A DNA stretch of 64,000 nt from Lateolabrax maculatus (GCA_031216445.1 CM062201.1:4333501-4397500); one strand, 5' to 3'; numbered from the stretch's first letter, positions 22,554-33,825 are shown. Notes: generated by a model from the sequence alone, not told the origin. Translations and numbers: made by a program.

Positions 22554-22674
22554 TCTCCTTTAAGCAATTGATTGTTTGGTTGTATACACTGTTGTAACCT
22601 TGGAACCGAAGTTCCAAGGTCACAACAGTGATCAGCTGGAGACAAAGAGACTTTAATGTCGACATTAAAGGAGA
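22554..22674. repeat. nested palindromes / fold-back sequence
   Basis: Arms 22587-22606 and 22611-22630 are 20-bp reverse complements with one A/G difference around loop CGAA. A perfect 20-bp palindrome CTTTAATGTCGACATTAAAG follows at 22651-22670. TCTCCTTTAA at 22554-22563 pairs with TTAAAGGAGA at 22665-22674. Confidence 0.85.
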
Positions 22675-24114
22675 GATGTTCAAAGTGCACACAAGTTACA
22701 CTTGAAGAGAGCTCTGACCTGTACTGGTCTGAGCCCCAACCTTTATACTCTTGGGATCACACACCACGCCTAGTGTCCATCCTCTTTAATACTGATTTCA
22801 ACCGTTTTGTTACACCATTAGGTTATTTCCATGATATTCTTACTGTATGCATCATGGCTCCTGTCATGAGCCTGGCCTCAAATTACACCAGTATTCCCCG
22901 TTCTTTCACTCAGGTTTCATATTTTTCTTACGTTTTCACTGCTCCTACACACACTTGTTTCTAACTCATTCTGGTGGGTTTTTTTAAAAAAGAAAACATG
23001 CTGATTCCAGTGGGTTACTGCCAAGAGCGCTTAATGCCCAAGAATGATAGTGCCCAAACATAATTGGTGTGTATGCTTCAAGGTTACAGTCAGATGCAGC
23101 ACATTCAAAGCAATGAAGGTTACATAAGATGCATGTTCATGAATAAGATCCTACTGGTTCATACCAGGTCACCCCTGCAGGTGCACTTGGGTTCATGTCT
23201 GGGTCAGTGAGGATCACAAAATATGTTCATGCAAGTGCAGTGAAAATCTAATTGGTGACATAATGGATTCACTAAATAGCACAAACACATGTTGACGTTA
23301 CTGTGATTCTTCCTAATGTTTGTTCACATTAAACATACATTACAAAATGTGCATTTAAAATCATCTTGGATGCTCTGTAAAATAATTCTGGTGAGTTTTT
23401 GAAGCTACAGCAAATAAAAAAAAAACATAGAAATGACTAATCTTATTCTATATACATCAACTTGCAAGTAAAGTTTTTAAGAACATTTCAAACTTTTTCT
23501 TAAAATGGTTAATATATCATTGTTTAAGTCATTTCATACTTTTAAAAATAATATCCCAAATAGCATATGTGATACAGTCAACATAAATATAGGGGGGATT
23601 ACTTGTTCTAGCTTCTTTAAACAAAGCTTATAAAGTCTTACATTGTAAATGGAGAATTTTTTGACTCAGAAGTCAAAGTGTGGTACCATTTATTCTAGGT
23701 TTTGTACATACCGTCCCTGATCCTCATTAAAATATTCTGCATCTGTTGTTGGGATGTCACCCATCTGCTGCAAACAGCCTCTTGGCTGTGTCCACCCTAC
23801 CTTACTCAGATTTCATCCTGACTGTACACGTAAGAAAACTGGTTTAAAAACAAGACCAAGAAATCCAGCGTCCACAGAAGAAAATCAACACTTCTAAAAT
23901 GTGTCCACTGCCCAGAGTGATCTGATTAGTATAGTTCATACAAGTGCACAGTAATGATAAAGGTCTACTGACTGAAATACTGACACCAAGACATTCAGAC
24001 AGAACCACAATAGCACGCTTAACAAATACAAAAAGTTGACGCTGTCACGAGAATTCACGTTTCTCACTTTGTGAAAGTGTTATAATAAAAACACAAGACG
24101 GTAAGTTCTTTATA

Positions 24115-25204
24115 CATCAACCATAAAATGGATTTATTTTACCAGAGGTCCAAACATATTTCTGTGTTTCCCCAGGATGCATAGAAGATGTCAGTGTGTC
24201 ATAGGAAACTCCACTTCCACAACTACAAACCAGTGTTTACAATCTATATGATCTTTTGTTCAACCATTGGTTTGATAATAAAGCCATGTGCAACTGTTTT
24301 TTATGTTACACAATATCAAAATGCCACTTTCTAATTGGGACAATCCTACAATCTGTAAAGGAAAAGAAAAAAAAGAAGAAGGGAAGGAAAGAAAAGGCAG
24401 TTTAAAAAAATAATTCCATCTTCATTTGAGCAGGTGTCATTCTGGGGGTAAATAAAGGAGCGTAAGGCTACTGGTATAAGTAGGTTTGGAGAAATAAACC
24501 TCCTCAGTGTTTTGTTATGTCACTCCACTTCTCTCTCCAAAAAGAATGTGTGGAGAGAAATGGAAACTTGTACCAAACCACGCTATCAACTTTGACCTTA
24601 ATAAGACTAGTATTACCTATGTGGCTGTGGTTTGTGCTGTTGAGGCAGAAACAAACTGGGAGTCTGCCGCTGCATGAATCTGGTGAGGCCTCAGCGCCTG
24701 ATACAAACATAGCTGAAGGGCCAAGTTACGGTTAATAAGAGGACAAATGGGAAGCAAGTTAATGGGGAAAAAAGAGGCAGGTTTAGTGAACATCTCTGCA
24801 ACCAAACTGCTCTTCAGAAAGCCGGGCTGCTGCTGTGTTTTTGAGTTAAACCATCTACTGCTGTCACGTAAACACATCCCCATCAAAACAATAATTCAAC
24901 AGCATTTGTAGGCTTTCCAACAGCTTTCAAATTAACTCTGTTTCATTCTGGAAGATTTTCAGTTTCCCCCTTGTTACTGCCCATCACAGACCGCATAAGG
25001 GGGAGGGGGGAGAGAGTGGGGGTCTGGGGTGCAGAATGTTATGTTTCACTTTAGAAAAACAAAAATCAGAAATTAGAAGTTCATACAGAAGTCCGAGTTT
25101 TCTCCTCCCTCAGAAGGGGCAGCAGGTTTCACAGGGCTGCAGTTACTCAGCCACACCACTGGGGAGAGGGGGAGGAGTGGGGGGTTAGCTTTTGCTATTC
25201 CCCT
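24115..25204 (-). other. nsfl1c: probable nsfl1c 3' UTR
   Basis: Sequence after the stop at 25205. The first AATAAA on the minus strand is at 24138-24133, giving a UTR of about 1.1 kb. Contains G-rich (on +) stretches near 24990-25030 and 25155-25185. The end point is a prediction only. Confidence 0.4.
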
Positions 25205-25367
25205 TCACTGTAGCCGCTGGACGATGACAGCGTTGAGGAGGTTGGCCTGCTGCAGCGTCTGGCTCTCGTCCGACAGCTCCTTGTTGGGGAAGGTGGTCAT
25301 GAGGACAAACTCTCTGGCAGCCATGGCGGGCCGGGCCGCCACCACAAACTGGCGCAGGTCAGACACC
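25205..25367 (-). CDS. nsfl1c: nsfl1c exon 9, end of UBX domain and stop
   Basis: Acceptor TATCCCTCAG. Encodes VSDLRQFVVAARPAMAAREF, VLMTTFPNKELSDESQTLQQ and ANLLNAVIVQRLQ, then TGA. FPNKE is the p97-contacting loop of UBX domains. Confidence 0.96.
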
Positions 25368-28300
25368 CTGAGGGATACGACAACACATTAACAACACACC
25401 ATAACAGGAAATACGGTTTTCACTTTTCATGTGACAGGGTGAAAATGTGGCCAACATTAACTGATCCAAACGACAATAACAACTGACCCATTGATTTTCT
25501 TAACATTCTTAAAAGTTTTTTTTTTCACCTTCTTTAATCATGTTGTCATAGCTACTTGCATATGCTGAAACTATGAAACTCAACAGAAAAATGCATCAAA
25601 CTAAAACATATCTGACAGTAATAGTTCCCCAAATGCAAAGACTTTTTAACGTTATTCAGCAGCAGATCAGATCAGGGGTCTTAAAATGTTGATCAAAACA
25701 TATACTGATAGCACAACACGCAAAAAAGGTTCATGTTCATTGATTTTGTCACTCCTATTATTATTATTGTCTTCTATTTCAGAAATAATCAGCCTTTTCT
25801 GGAATTACAGTTCCCATAATGCTTTGGGGATGTAAACAGAAAGCAGATTGTATGTGTGTAAAGTATAAAGTTACCATGAAGTCAGTTAGTAAGCTGCATG
25901 CTACAACCTGATTTTTCAGCCTGTATTGGTTTACATTTTGGCACCATTTAAAGTATGCCGAACAAGCTACTAGCAGTTTCTGTTTCTGTTTCTGATATAC
26001 ACATAAACGTACAGACAACTATCAATGGATGACTTTGATGGAGTAAACTTATAAAACTTGATCAATCTCAGGCAAGTTCTGGAGTTACATGAAGTATCTT
26101 TTTCCTGTGTTTTCTAAAACAGGTTCATGGATGTTTGTTCATGATGGACATGGGATATAATGATATCCTCAGAAAGTGCAAGTCACACTGAGTCTATAAA
26201 TATGTGTATCGCATTTGAGTTACTACTCACAGAGGGAATCTGATTTCTGACACTAAGGATTTTAAAGCACCTTAATTGCCTTCATGAGCTGTGTGTCACA
26301 TCTACTGCTGTAGCTTCTGACTGTGTTGGTAAGCTAACTACCACTGTAACTACCTTCCTGTTGGACGGCATGCACCTATCCCTTTCATCTTTGCCTCACA
26401 TCACCTGACTGCTACGTCGCAACGAGCACAGGTTCAGCTAAACTGGAAGGGAGATGAAAATACTTATAGGGTCCGCCCCCACACAGGTGATTCAGAGGAA
26501 CACCATATAGTATTTGTATAACAACATGTCCTGTATCTCCCCTTTCTATAATACTAGTATTGGACATGTAGTATATGTATTAATACATTGACCAGATCAG
26601 TTTGTCACATAATCACTAACCCTCCTAGTATCAAAAATGAAATGAGGCAGTCTTTTTCAGTGTTATTACATATTACTTTGTAATGTCTCTTATATAGATA
26701 TTTGTTCGGCTTTCACTATTCATCACATGACTGGGCTGGGACAGAGTATTTTAACGGGAGTGGGATGAGTGGGAGTGGGACAGGAGCGAAATTCTACACT
26801 TTAAACACTCTTTAAACACGTCTTAAAGCATAAACTGCAGATAATAATGGCGCAACAACCCCATCATGTCACATCATCGGCCTAACTGAATGTTTCTGTT
26901 GTCAAATGACAACAAGAATCAAATTCTTACTGGCCAAGATAATTCTGCCTGTGTTTTGCGACCCTTGATCACATTACTGTTTTATATTTCAGCAGTCATT
27001 TAACAGTAGAAAAAGAAAAACCTTAATAATTTGTTCAATTTCTCTGCATTTGCAATCAAACTAAATATTTGTTTAGTGATGCATTTCGGGTTCAAAAGCA
27101 AGGAAACACACATCAGACGTGTAGCTGTCTAACCAGTACACAAAGAGTTAATCAATCACCTGTGGGTATGGTTGAACCTTTGGACCAGCCTGCTGCCGTC
27201 TGCCAGTCGAATCTGAATGTTGGTGACGGGCTGGGAGGGGTCGAGGCTCACAGATGAGGTGGCTTGAGCCTCTTCAGCAGCCTGGTCCTGGTGGGGGGCA
27301 GCTGGAGCTGTAGTCAAATCTGGGGTGGCACTAGAGAGGTGAGGAGGAGGGGGGGTGGAATTAATGGTAGTTTTACCCTTATATTGAAATTTAAACATTT
27401 GATAGGATGCCACACCACCCTTTTGGCATTTATCAGGGGTGCAAAGAACACAAGTTACGCTGGCCCTGATTTTGTTTGCAACTTCTTTCTGAACATCTTC
27501 ATTACGTACTCCTCTGACAGCAGCAGGCCTATTTTCCTGCTCCACTTGCTTCTCTTTTTGTTTCAATTTTACTTGTCTCCATTTCCTATTGGAGTTTTAC
27601 ATATTCATCACATCACATTTGCATTAATTCCATACATGAAATGTTTAATTACAATAAAATCTCATAACTGAACTGTGATTGGGAAGAATTGCTGTAAAAA
27701 GAAACCTGCCATTTATAAGAAATGACCCATGCAGAAAGTCAATACCGAAACTAAAGATGATTCATTCACACATAGAACAGGTTACACTGGTTTACCAGCC
27801 TTTACTTAAACCTTGAATTTAATTCAGCTCCTGCTTTTGATCTGTAACATTCTGCTGCGAAGAAACAGTACAGAAACCATGTTGTATAAAACGACAATCT
27901 CACCTTCCCAACTTCTGTCCCTCCCCTCCAAAGGCCCTGAAGGCCATCCTGGGTTTGGTGAAGTCCTCGTCCCTGTGGTCCTCCATGTCTAGGTTGACCT
28001 GACCCCCTCGAGATCGCTGCCTCAGCTCCAGGGGAATCTCCCTGCAGTGTGACAATCGACAGGTGAACAGGGGGCTTAATCACATGCTCTCAGTGCTCCT
28101 ACTGTGCGCCCTTCAAGCAGACAACAGCAGAGTCTCAAGAGTGAAAAGGGGGAATCACTAAAATTAGCTTCCATATAAACATTAAGGAGACAATGTGTTG
28201 ACCTATGATGAAGCTCTATGTTACTTTGAACAGGTTAAGAGAATAATCTCACCCCCTTCTGATTGCCTCAAGGAAGCTGGCATTTCCAGGGTCGCTGTAG

Positions 28301-28377
28301 TTTCTGAGTTCACCGTTATCCAGACTGAAACCTGTCTTCCACAGCTTCAGCACTACGTGTACCTAACACACACACAA

Positions 28378-28423
<46 letters not shown>

Positions 28424-31400
28424 TATTCATGTACTTAGACGAAGGTCCGTCTTCAATATGGATGTTAATCCCTTTAAAATTAGTGCTGGTAAGTAGAGTG
28501 AATTAATCTTTTCTCCCGTTAAGAGCTGTCTAGAGGGCTTGACATGTGCCAGTGCTGCCAAACACTGCACAAAAGAAAAAAAAGAGGACCCATCGGGGTC
28601 TGTACTCACATCCTGCTGGCTGTTGGAGGAATGCCTCTCTCCAGCCACATAGGCTGACTCCTCCTCAGGAGCTGCACCTAGCCTGTAGCCTCCACCAAGG
28701 AAAGCCTAAGTGATGAAGAGACAATATAGACAAAATGAGGGACCACAGAATCAACAAAAAGTCTGACAATACAGAAGAAGACCAAAAAAAAAGACAACAA
28801 CATTGTTCTTGTGAGTTTTTTACCCTGGCTCTGCTGGGCTCTCCTGGCCCTCTCCCACTCCGGTCCAGAGGCACAGCTCCATGTTCCCTGGCCCCTTTGA
28901 ACAAGTCCTCCACCACTTCATTTGGGCTCTTCTTCTTGGGAGGCCCAACGATCTGCTGCCCACTGCGCTCTGATCCTCCCGCAAAAAACCTTGCAGGGTG
29001 TGAATAAAGATGGTGAAGAATTCTTATACAATGTAAGTAAAACATCAGACACAAAAAAGAACAACGCAATGAGGTGTCCATAGACTGTGGGATAACACTG
29101 ACCTAAACACAAAATAACAACAATAAGTTCAAAGTGGAACACTGTGTAAAGCTGAAGCTTTAAACCACATTTCTCTCCCAACTGTCATCTTTCATCAGAG
29201 ACTGACAGTGTAGAGGGATCAGGAGAGTATTCAGTAACTCCTCTCCCTTGCTCTTACAATCGGCTGGTGGTAATCACAGGAGTCTAGCTTATTCTACTGC
29301 ATTCATACTGATCACTCTAAAGAGCAATAACTATGCAACAGGTGTGCTCTGAGATGTCCCTTTAGCTTTAGATTTAAAGCACTATTAATTGCTTTAAGGG
29401 TTACGCCGTACGTATTGCGGCTATGAGTGTAGGCTCCGACGTGTGCCTCCTCAAAACTGTAACTACACAGTTGGGTAATGGCAGCTATGGAGATGCAATA
29501 TAACATTAATGTGAAAACAGGCTCACTTATCTAATTTTCAGTAACACACATTTAGCAAAGCCATCTCCATTGTAAACCTTCAGCACACTGCAACCCCCAC
29601 TCTCTATCACACTGAATGAAACAACGTGAATACAGCAACTGCATGGAATAGTCTCATAGTGAAGAATGAAACAAAGTGGACCTTCCCACCACCCACTCTA
29701 TATCCCACCATTTTTGAATGCAAAAATGGTGGGATATAAAGCACAATATAGCCTGATCACATGCAACAGTGATATCAACGGGAGATATCTGACAGTTCAG
29801 TATAAATCAAAACCTATGCTCTAGGCATCTCTGACACGAGTCCTGTTAACCCACGGCGTCGACCATAAATCCGGCTTTAGCATCAGTCAGTAGTTTGCAG
29901 AGCGTAAAACAATGGATGCTCTTACCGAACACACCGAACAGTACATAGCAAACCAACACTAAAACCACAGAAAAACAAACAATGAACAGAACTAAAAAGT
30001 ATTTCAATATCAGTGCTGTATTGAATTACTCTTTACTTCCAATCACCAAGCAGAGGAGCTCTTAAAGCACACAAACAGATAATGCCTCAATACTACATGC
30101 AAATATTAAAGCCATCATCACTGCAAAACTGAACCAGGGGAAATGTAATTTATGTATGATATTATAATTGACGCTTGATAACACAATTACTGTTTTTTTT
30201 AGTTCAGCTTGCTTGCTGACTGTAATACAAAAGGACATTAGCAACCTCACGCAGTCCCTTAACAACCAGCCCACTGCACTGCCCCAGCAGCAATACCTGC
30301 TGATGCTGCAGGAAAGCACGGTGGGCTCACACTGAATGAGGTGGGACTAAAAATAGTTTGGTGCATTCTGGAATCACCCCGATAGGTGTGACTTTCTATC
30401 GTCCAAACACTGCGAGGATGCCAAACTCAACACCTTGAACAGTTTAGCCTTTTAGGACGATGAGAAAGACCTCCAAGGGCTGCCATTATAACACGAGCAA
30501 AAATCCTAGTCTTAGGATCCTACCTTCGTGTGGCACTGTAAAAGTGAATGACACTGGGGCTTAAGATAGATAAACAGACAATATTCTGAACTTACCTCTG
30601 GCCTTCCTCCTCATCACTCTCCTCCTCTGCCTCATGCATCAGATCTCTGAAAGAGGTCACTCTGGGCTGAGTGCTGAGAATACATAAAAATACAGGTTTG
30701 ATACACTGAAATGTAAGTTTTACAAAATGATATAGATGATGAACTAGCTCAGCCAAGCACAGGAGGGTTTGCTAACTGCTGGACTCTGCACTGACAAAGA
30801 AGCAGCTTACAAATGTGCCAACAGATATAGAGCATGGCATTAATAAAAACAGAGAGGGGCTGTAAACATTACCTTGGCCCTGCAGACCGGGACACCGAAG
30901 AGCCTCCTTCAGGTTGAGGAAGTGTCACTATGTCGTCATCAGCTCCATCCTCGAAGAAACTGGCCAGGGCGAGCTGGGGAGGGGGCAGAGTTAGTCTGAC
31001 AATGTCACAACAAAAACCTCCCAGACAGTTTATCAACCACAACTAATCTAACAAGTGTCATGTGTCACTGATGACCTTTCGTGCAGCAGTTCATCTAAAA
31101 GCTAGACAACTCGGATCTATACGCTTCTGGAGTTCCTGACCCCAGCAGATGAGACATATTTAGACCCCAGTAGTTCAACTAATAGATGTGTTTTATTCGA
31201 TTAACCAAACTAATCACAGCAGTCATTCAGCTCCGTTTTCTCTTTGTGCTCCACTCCACAAATACACAAAGGAGGGATAAAAGTTTATCTGGCATTTTAT
31301 TAACTACCGCCTTAATAGTGAAACAGGACGGATGACACAGCAGCACTACCGGCTACCGGCTCCCGTTAATGCTACACGACGTTAATATGAATCTAACGTT

Positions 31401-31828
31401 ACATCGTTACACGCTAACGGTAGATAGCACGGCGGACTACCGTTAGCCAGGACTCAATGGCCCCCTGCTGCGTAATGAACCGGCGGGGATGGGCCTTCTT
31501 GTAACGGTGGCTGTGTCCGGTAACGAAGTGTGCAGCAGCCTTGCTGTCGGTGACAGAAAGCGCTCAGGCCATTGTCAAAGGGTGACTTGCACAAATTACC
31601 GGCAACACAGGCTAACGTTAGCCGGCGAGCTATCCGTCTGACCCGTGTCATTTCCCCGCTGTTTCCTTCCGCCTCCCCCTCCAACTCTCCGCCGAAACTC
31701 TGCGGGAAAACGCAGAAAAGACGCACCTGCAGATCCCAGCCGGCGGACTCCAGGAAAAACCGGGCCCTCTCCTCGTCCACATCGGTAACAGCGACGAACT
31801 CCCTCACAGACTCCTCTTGGCTCGCCAT
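25205..31828 (-). CDS. nsfl1c: NSFL1 cofactor p47 (p97/VCP adaptor), complete
   Basis: Adaptor that recruits the AAA ATPase p97/VCP to ubiquitinated and SNARE substrates for Golgi and ER membrane fusion. Nine exons (31828-31727, 30973-30873, 30661-30596, 28989-28824, 28705-28610, 28362-28253, 28041-27904, 27330-27160, 25367-25205) join in phase to 1113 bp, i.e. 370 residues, the same length as mammalian p47. Domains: UBA at 1-45 (REFVAVTDVDEERARFFLES); acidic linker with EEESDEEEGQR near 78-90; basic KKKSPNE at 108-114; SEP domain from 178 (VHVVLKLWKTGFSLDNGELR) to about 240; UBX from about 290 to 368 with the p97-binding FPNKE loop and end VIVQRLQ. The stop is TGA at 25207-25205. Confidence 0.97.
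25368..27159 (-). other. nsfl1c: nsfl1c intron 8
   Basis: 1.8-kb intron, AT-rich, no repeat family recognised. Confidence 0.75.
27160..27330 (-). CDS. nsfl1c: nsfl1c exon 8, start of UBX domain
   Basis: 171 bp, acceptor CCTCTCTAG, donor GTGATT. The first part (ATPDLTTAPAAPHQDQAAEE) is a poorly conserved linker. The second part (TNIQIRLADGSRLVQRFNHT) is the first UBX strands, with the conserved Arg of IQIRL. Confidence 0.95.
27331..27903 (-). other. nsfl1c: nsfl1c intron 7
   Basis: 573-bp intron. Open chance frames run through it on both strands; nothing else recognised. Confidence 0.75.
27904..28041 (-). CDS. nsfl1c: nsfl1c exon 7, end of SEP domain
   Basis: 138 bp, acceptor ACACTGCAG, donor GTGAGA. 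Encodes GEIPLELRQRSRGGQVNLDM, EDHRDEDFTKPRMAFRAFGG and EGQKLG. The GGQVNLDMEDHRDEDF run is the SEP signature. Confidence 0.95.
28253..28362 (-). CDS. nsfl1c: nsfl1c exon 6, start of SEP domain
   Basis: 110 bp, encodes VHVVLKLWKTGFSLDNGELR then NYSDPGNASFLEAIRR, ending in phase 2 at donor GTGAGA. The acceptor TGTGTTAG sits against a (TG)n microsatellite and has almost no pyrimidine tract. Confidence 0.95.
28379..28421 (+). repeat. (CA)n microsatellite beside an nsfl1c acceptor
   Basis: About 21 CA units, plus a shorter CA block at 28366-28375. On the gene strand these are (TG)n immediately upstream of exon 6. Confidence 0.96.
28610..28705 (-). CDS. nsfl1c: nsfl1c exon 5
   Basis: 32 codons, phase 0 to 0, acceptor TCACTTAG, donor GTGAGT. 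Encodes AFLGGGYRLGAAPEEESAYV and AGERHSSNSQQD. Confidence 0.95.
28824..28989 (-). CDS. nsfl1c: nsfl1c exon 4
   Basis: 166 bp, acceptor CTGCAAG, donor GTAAAA. Encodes FFAGGSERSGQQIVGPPKKK, SPNEVVEDLFKGAREHGAV and PLDRSGRGPGEPSRAR. The GGSERSGQQIVGPP block is nearly invariant in p47. Confidence 0.95.
28990..30595 (-). other. nsfl1c: nsfl1c intron 3
   Basis: 1.6-kb intron. Contains the perfect hairpin at 29699-29738; otherwise nothing recognised. Confidence 0.75.
29699..29738. repeat. perfect 18-bp inverted repeat with 4-base loop
   Basis: TATATCCCACCATTTTTG (29699-29716), loop AATG, then its exact reverse complement (29721-29738). Lies in nsfl1c intron 3. Confidence 0.95.
30596..30661 (-). 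CDS. nsfl1c: nsfl1c exon 3
   Basis: 66 bp, encodes RVTSFRDLMHEAEEESDEEE then GQ and a split Arg. The nearer upstream AG (CACTCAG) would put a stop in frame, so the AG at 30663-30662 (CAGCCCAG) is used. Donor GTAAG. Confidence 0.92.
30873..30973 (-). CDS. nsfl1c: nsfl1c exon 2
   Basis: Acceptor CCCTCCCCAG, donor GTAATG. Encodes LALASFFEDGADDDIVTLPQ and onward, the end of the UBA and the start of the linker. Ends in phase 2. Confidence 0.94.
30974..31726 (-). other. nsfl1c: nsfl1c intron 1
   Basis: 753 bp, CpG-rich in its right third (about 31330-31726), which belongs to the promoter island of the gene. Confidence 0.8.
31727..31828 (-). CDS. nsfl1c: nsfl1c exon 1
   Basis: 34 codons from ATG (31828-31826; context TCAAAATGG) to donor GTGCGT. 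Encodes the UBA start MASQEESVREFVAVTDVDEE and ends at WDLQ. The in-frame codons above this ATG include no other ATG. Confidence 0.95.
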
Positions 31829-31925
31829 TTTGATTTGCTCCTTCAACGACTCGTCCGCCTCCACCTGAGGAAACAAGCAACAGATGATGGTTCCGACCTG
31901 GTCTCAACCAGCGTACCATGGCGAA
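31829..31925 (-). promoter_or_regulatory. nsfl1c: nsfl1c 5' leader / promoter-proximal region
   Basis: Directly above the ATG on the gene strand. Contains an acceptor-like TTGTTTCCTCAG ending at 31865 and an out-of-frame ATG at 31919-31917 that would overlap the main start if transcribed. No TATA box. Transcript start unknown. Confidence 0.4.
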
Positions 31926-31929
31926 AGAG

Positions 31930-33820
31930 ACTTAGACAAGCATAGTTTAATGGGTTAACGGGTGGTTTAAAGCACGCCTGTATTTATTTTTAAAGAATAT
32001 GTGGGACTTAATTTTAATAGTCCATAGCCTCTTTTTTTGATAATCACGGTTCGCTGCACTGCTAACATTGATTTGACCGCTGGATGGCAATGTATCCTCA
32101 GGTTACACCATAGACTGTACACAACCACAGTAACTCATGAGCATTGTCTGAGGAACACAGACTCTATGGTTAGAAACAAAGGTCTTCAGTCTTGACCCAG
32201 GGATCGTAAAGGAAAATGTGCCAGTGTGCCTGGGTGCAAATGACTGCATAAGACATACTACCTATTTTTCTGTGTGTCCTGTGCAGATGCTCTACATAAG
32301 AGATGGTGAAGGGCCAGTAGTTTACTGCTTTTTATTACAACCAATTTCAACTGAACACATTTGCTTAGGTTATGTACAGTTGATAATGGCTAAAATTCTT
32401 ATAGAAAAGGATGCTGCTAATCCAATTGATCAAAAATATATTCATATTTATAGTTTTATCACCTACTTTCTCTCATGCATTTTGATGTTTAGGTTATTAT
32501 TCTTTGATTTGATGCCTTATTAAGATTTTCATCTCATATCGTCTCATTAATCTGATGCCATCCCATCTCATCACCTCAGTGTGAGACCGCAAGAGCTTCT
32601 AGTACAGCAATCAGATCTCAATCTGCATCTCATCCCACTTTTCATCTCCTGTCTCTACTTTGTCACCTTGTGCAAGATTACCACGAGACAGATGCTGACA
32701 CCTCACCTCTGACAAAACCGTTCCAGGAAAAATGCATCTCTACATCTATTTCAGTATGATAAGCAGATGGAGAGAATATTCCCACGGGAGATACCTTTGT
32801 ACCCCAGCTAAGGTGTCTGATGGTGGGCCGGTCAGGTGGCACAAAGTCTTAAACGCTAGACAGATTGTGAGTATCTTAATTGTTTCTTGGGGGGGAAAGG
32901 GTTAATGAGGTTTGCTGCCTTCACTGTTGGTCGTTTGATCTTCAAGGCTAATTAATCTGTAGCAAAGTGAGAAAACCATGTTGTCACCTCAACTCCTGAA
33001 GCACAACCCCATCCCCCCATTTCTCCTCAGCAAACACAAAGAACAAGATAAAAACAGAAAAATGTGCATTCCACGGAGGAGGTTTAAGCGGCGGTGATCA
33101 TATATTGTTTTCCCCCTTTGGATGTTTTCAGCCTCAGGGTCTGTGTGATGAGGCAACAGCACCCAGATACAGGGCAAGAGAGGGAAAAGAGACAAATACG
33201 ACAATAGCAAGAAGAGAAAGATGTTTAAACCTATAGATCGATGCGTTAAGAGCAGGAGAAGGTGCGTATGTGAGAGAAACTGAGAAAGAAACAAGACAAA
33301 TAAAGCACAAAGGGCAACACTGACAAACTGGATGTAGGCACTGTGCAGTAACTGTGCACCTGAAGCCTGTCACAGTTAAGCCATAACCCAAGGGACGGGT
33401 TGACAGCAGTGAATGTCGCCTCAGGACACCCCGAAGGCATGTGTGCACTGATGTATGAGTACATATGTGCGTTATCTTCTCCAGAGATTTGAGGCTGATG
33501 TCGTTGTAGTGTAATGTTACCACTGGGGTGTAGTTACAGAGGGTTAGAGGCAGACAGTGGACACTGACATGCCAGCAGAGGCTTAATTCGAATTTCAGGG
33601 CAAGGGGGAAATGTCCGAGGCCCTGAGACACGTCAAAAACCATTACACAGACGGTAGAGCCATAGCCAGGAACTGATTCAGTGCACCTGATGGAAAGAAG
33701 GTGAAAGTGTGATTAAATATAGTCAGCAGGGTAGTTGAAGAGATAAGCTATCAGACAAGATATTGGCTTAGTTTGCTGGTAGAGACTAATAAGCAAAAGG
33801 CTTTTGCATAAACATAAAGC
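31930..33820. other. no gene recognised
   Basis: About 1.9 kb right of nsfl1c with only chance frames. No repeat family assigned. Confidence 0.55.
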
Positions 33821-33825
33821 CACTG

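Larger units (their letters stand above)
20311..24114. other. intergenic region between fkbp1a and nsfl1c
   Basis: About 3.8 kb with no supportable exon. It contains (GT)n (21160-21206), poly-A (21574-21593), a reverse-oriented repeat end (22337-22445) and the palindromic cluster at 22554-22674. 22900-24100 is AT-rich with nothing recognised. Confidence 0.65.

Noticed and set aside
27264..27671. 135-codon + strand frame at nsfl1c exon 8
   Set aside because: Antisense to a well-supported UBX exon and continuing into intron; no family resemblance.
31454..31876. N-terminal extension of p47 beginning upstream of 31828
   Set aside because: The codon at 31876 is TTG, not ATG, and the sequence around it is acceptor-like. 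MASQ at 31828 matches the known p47 start.
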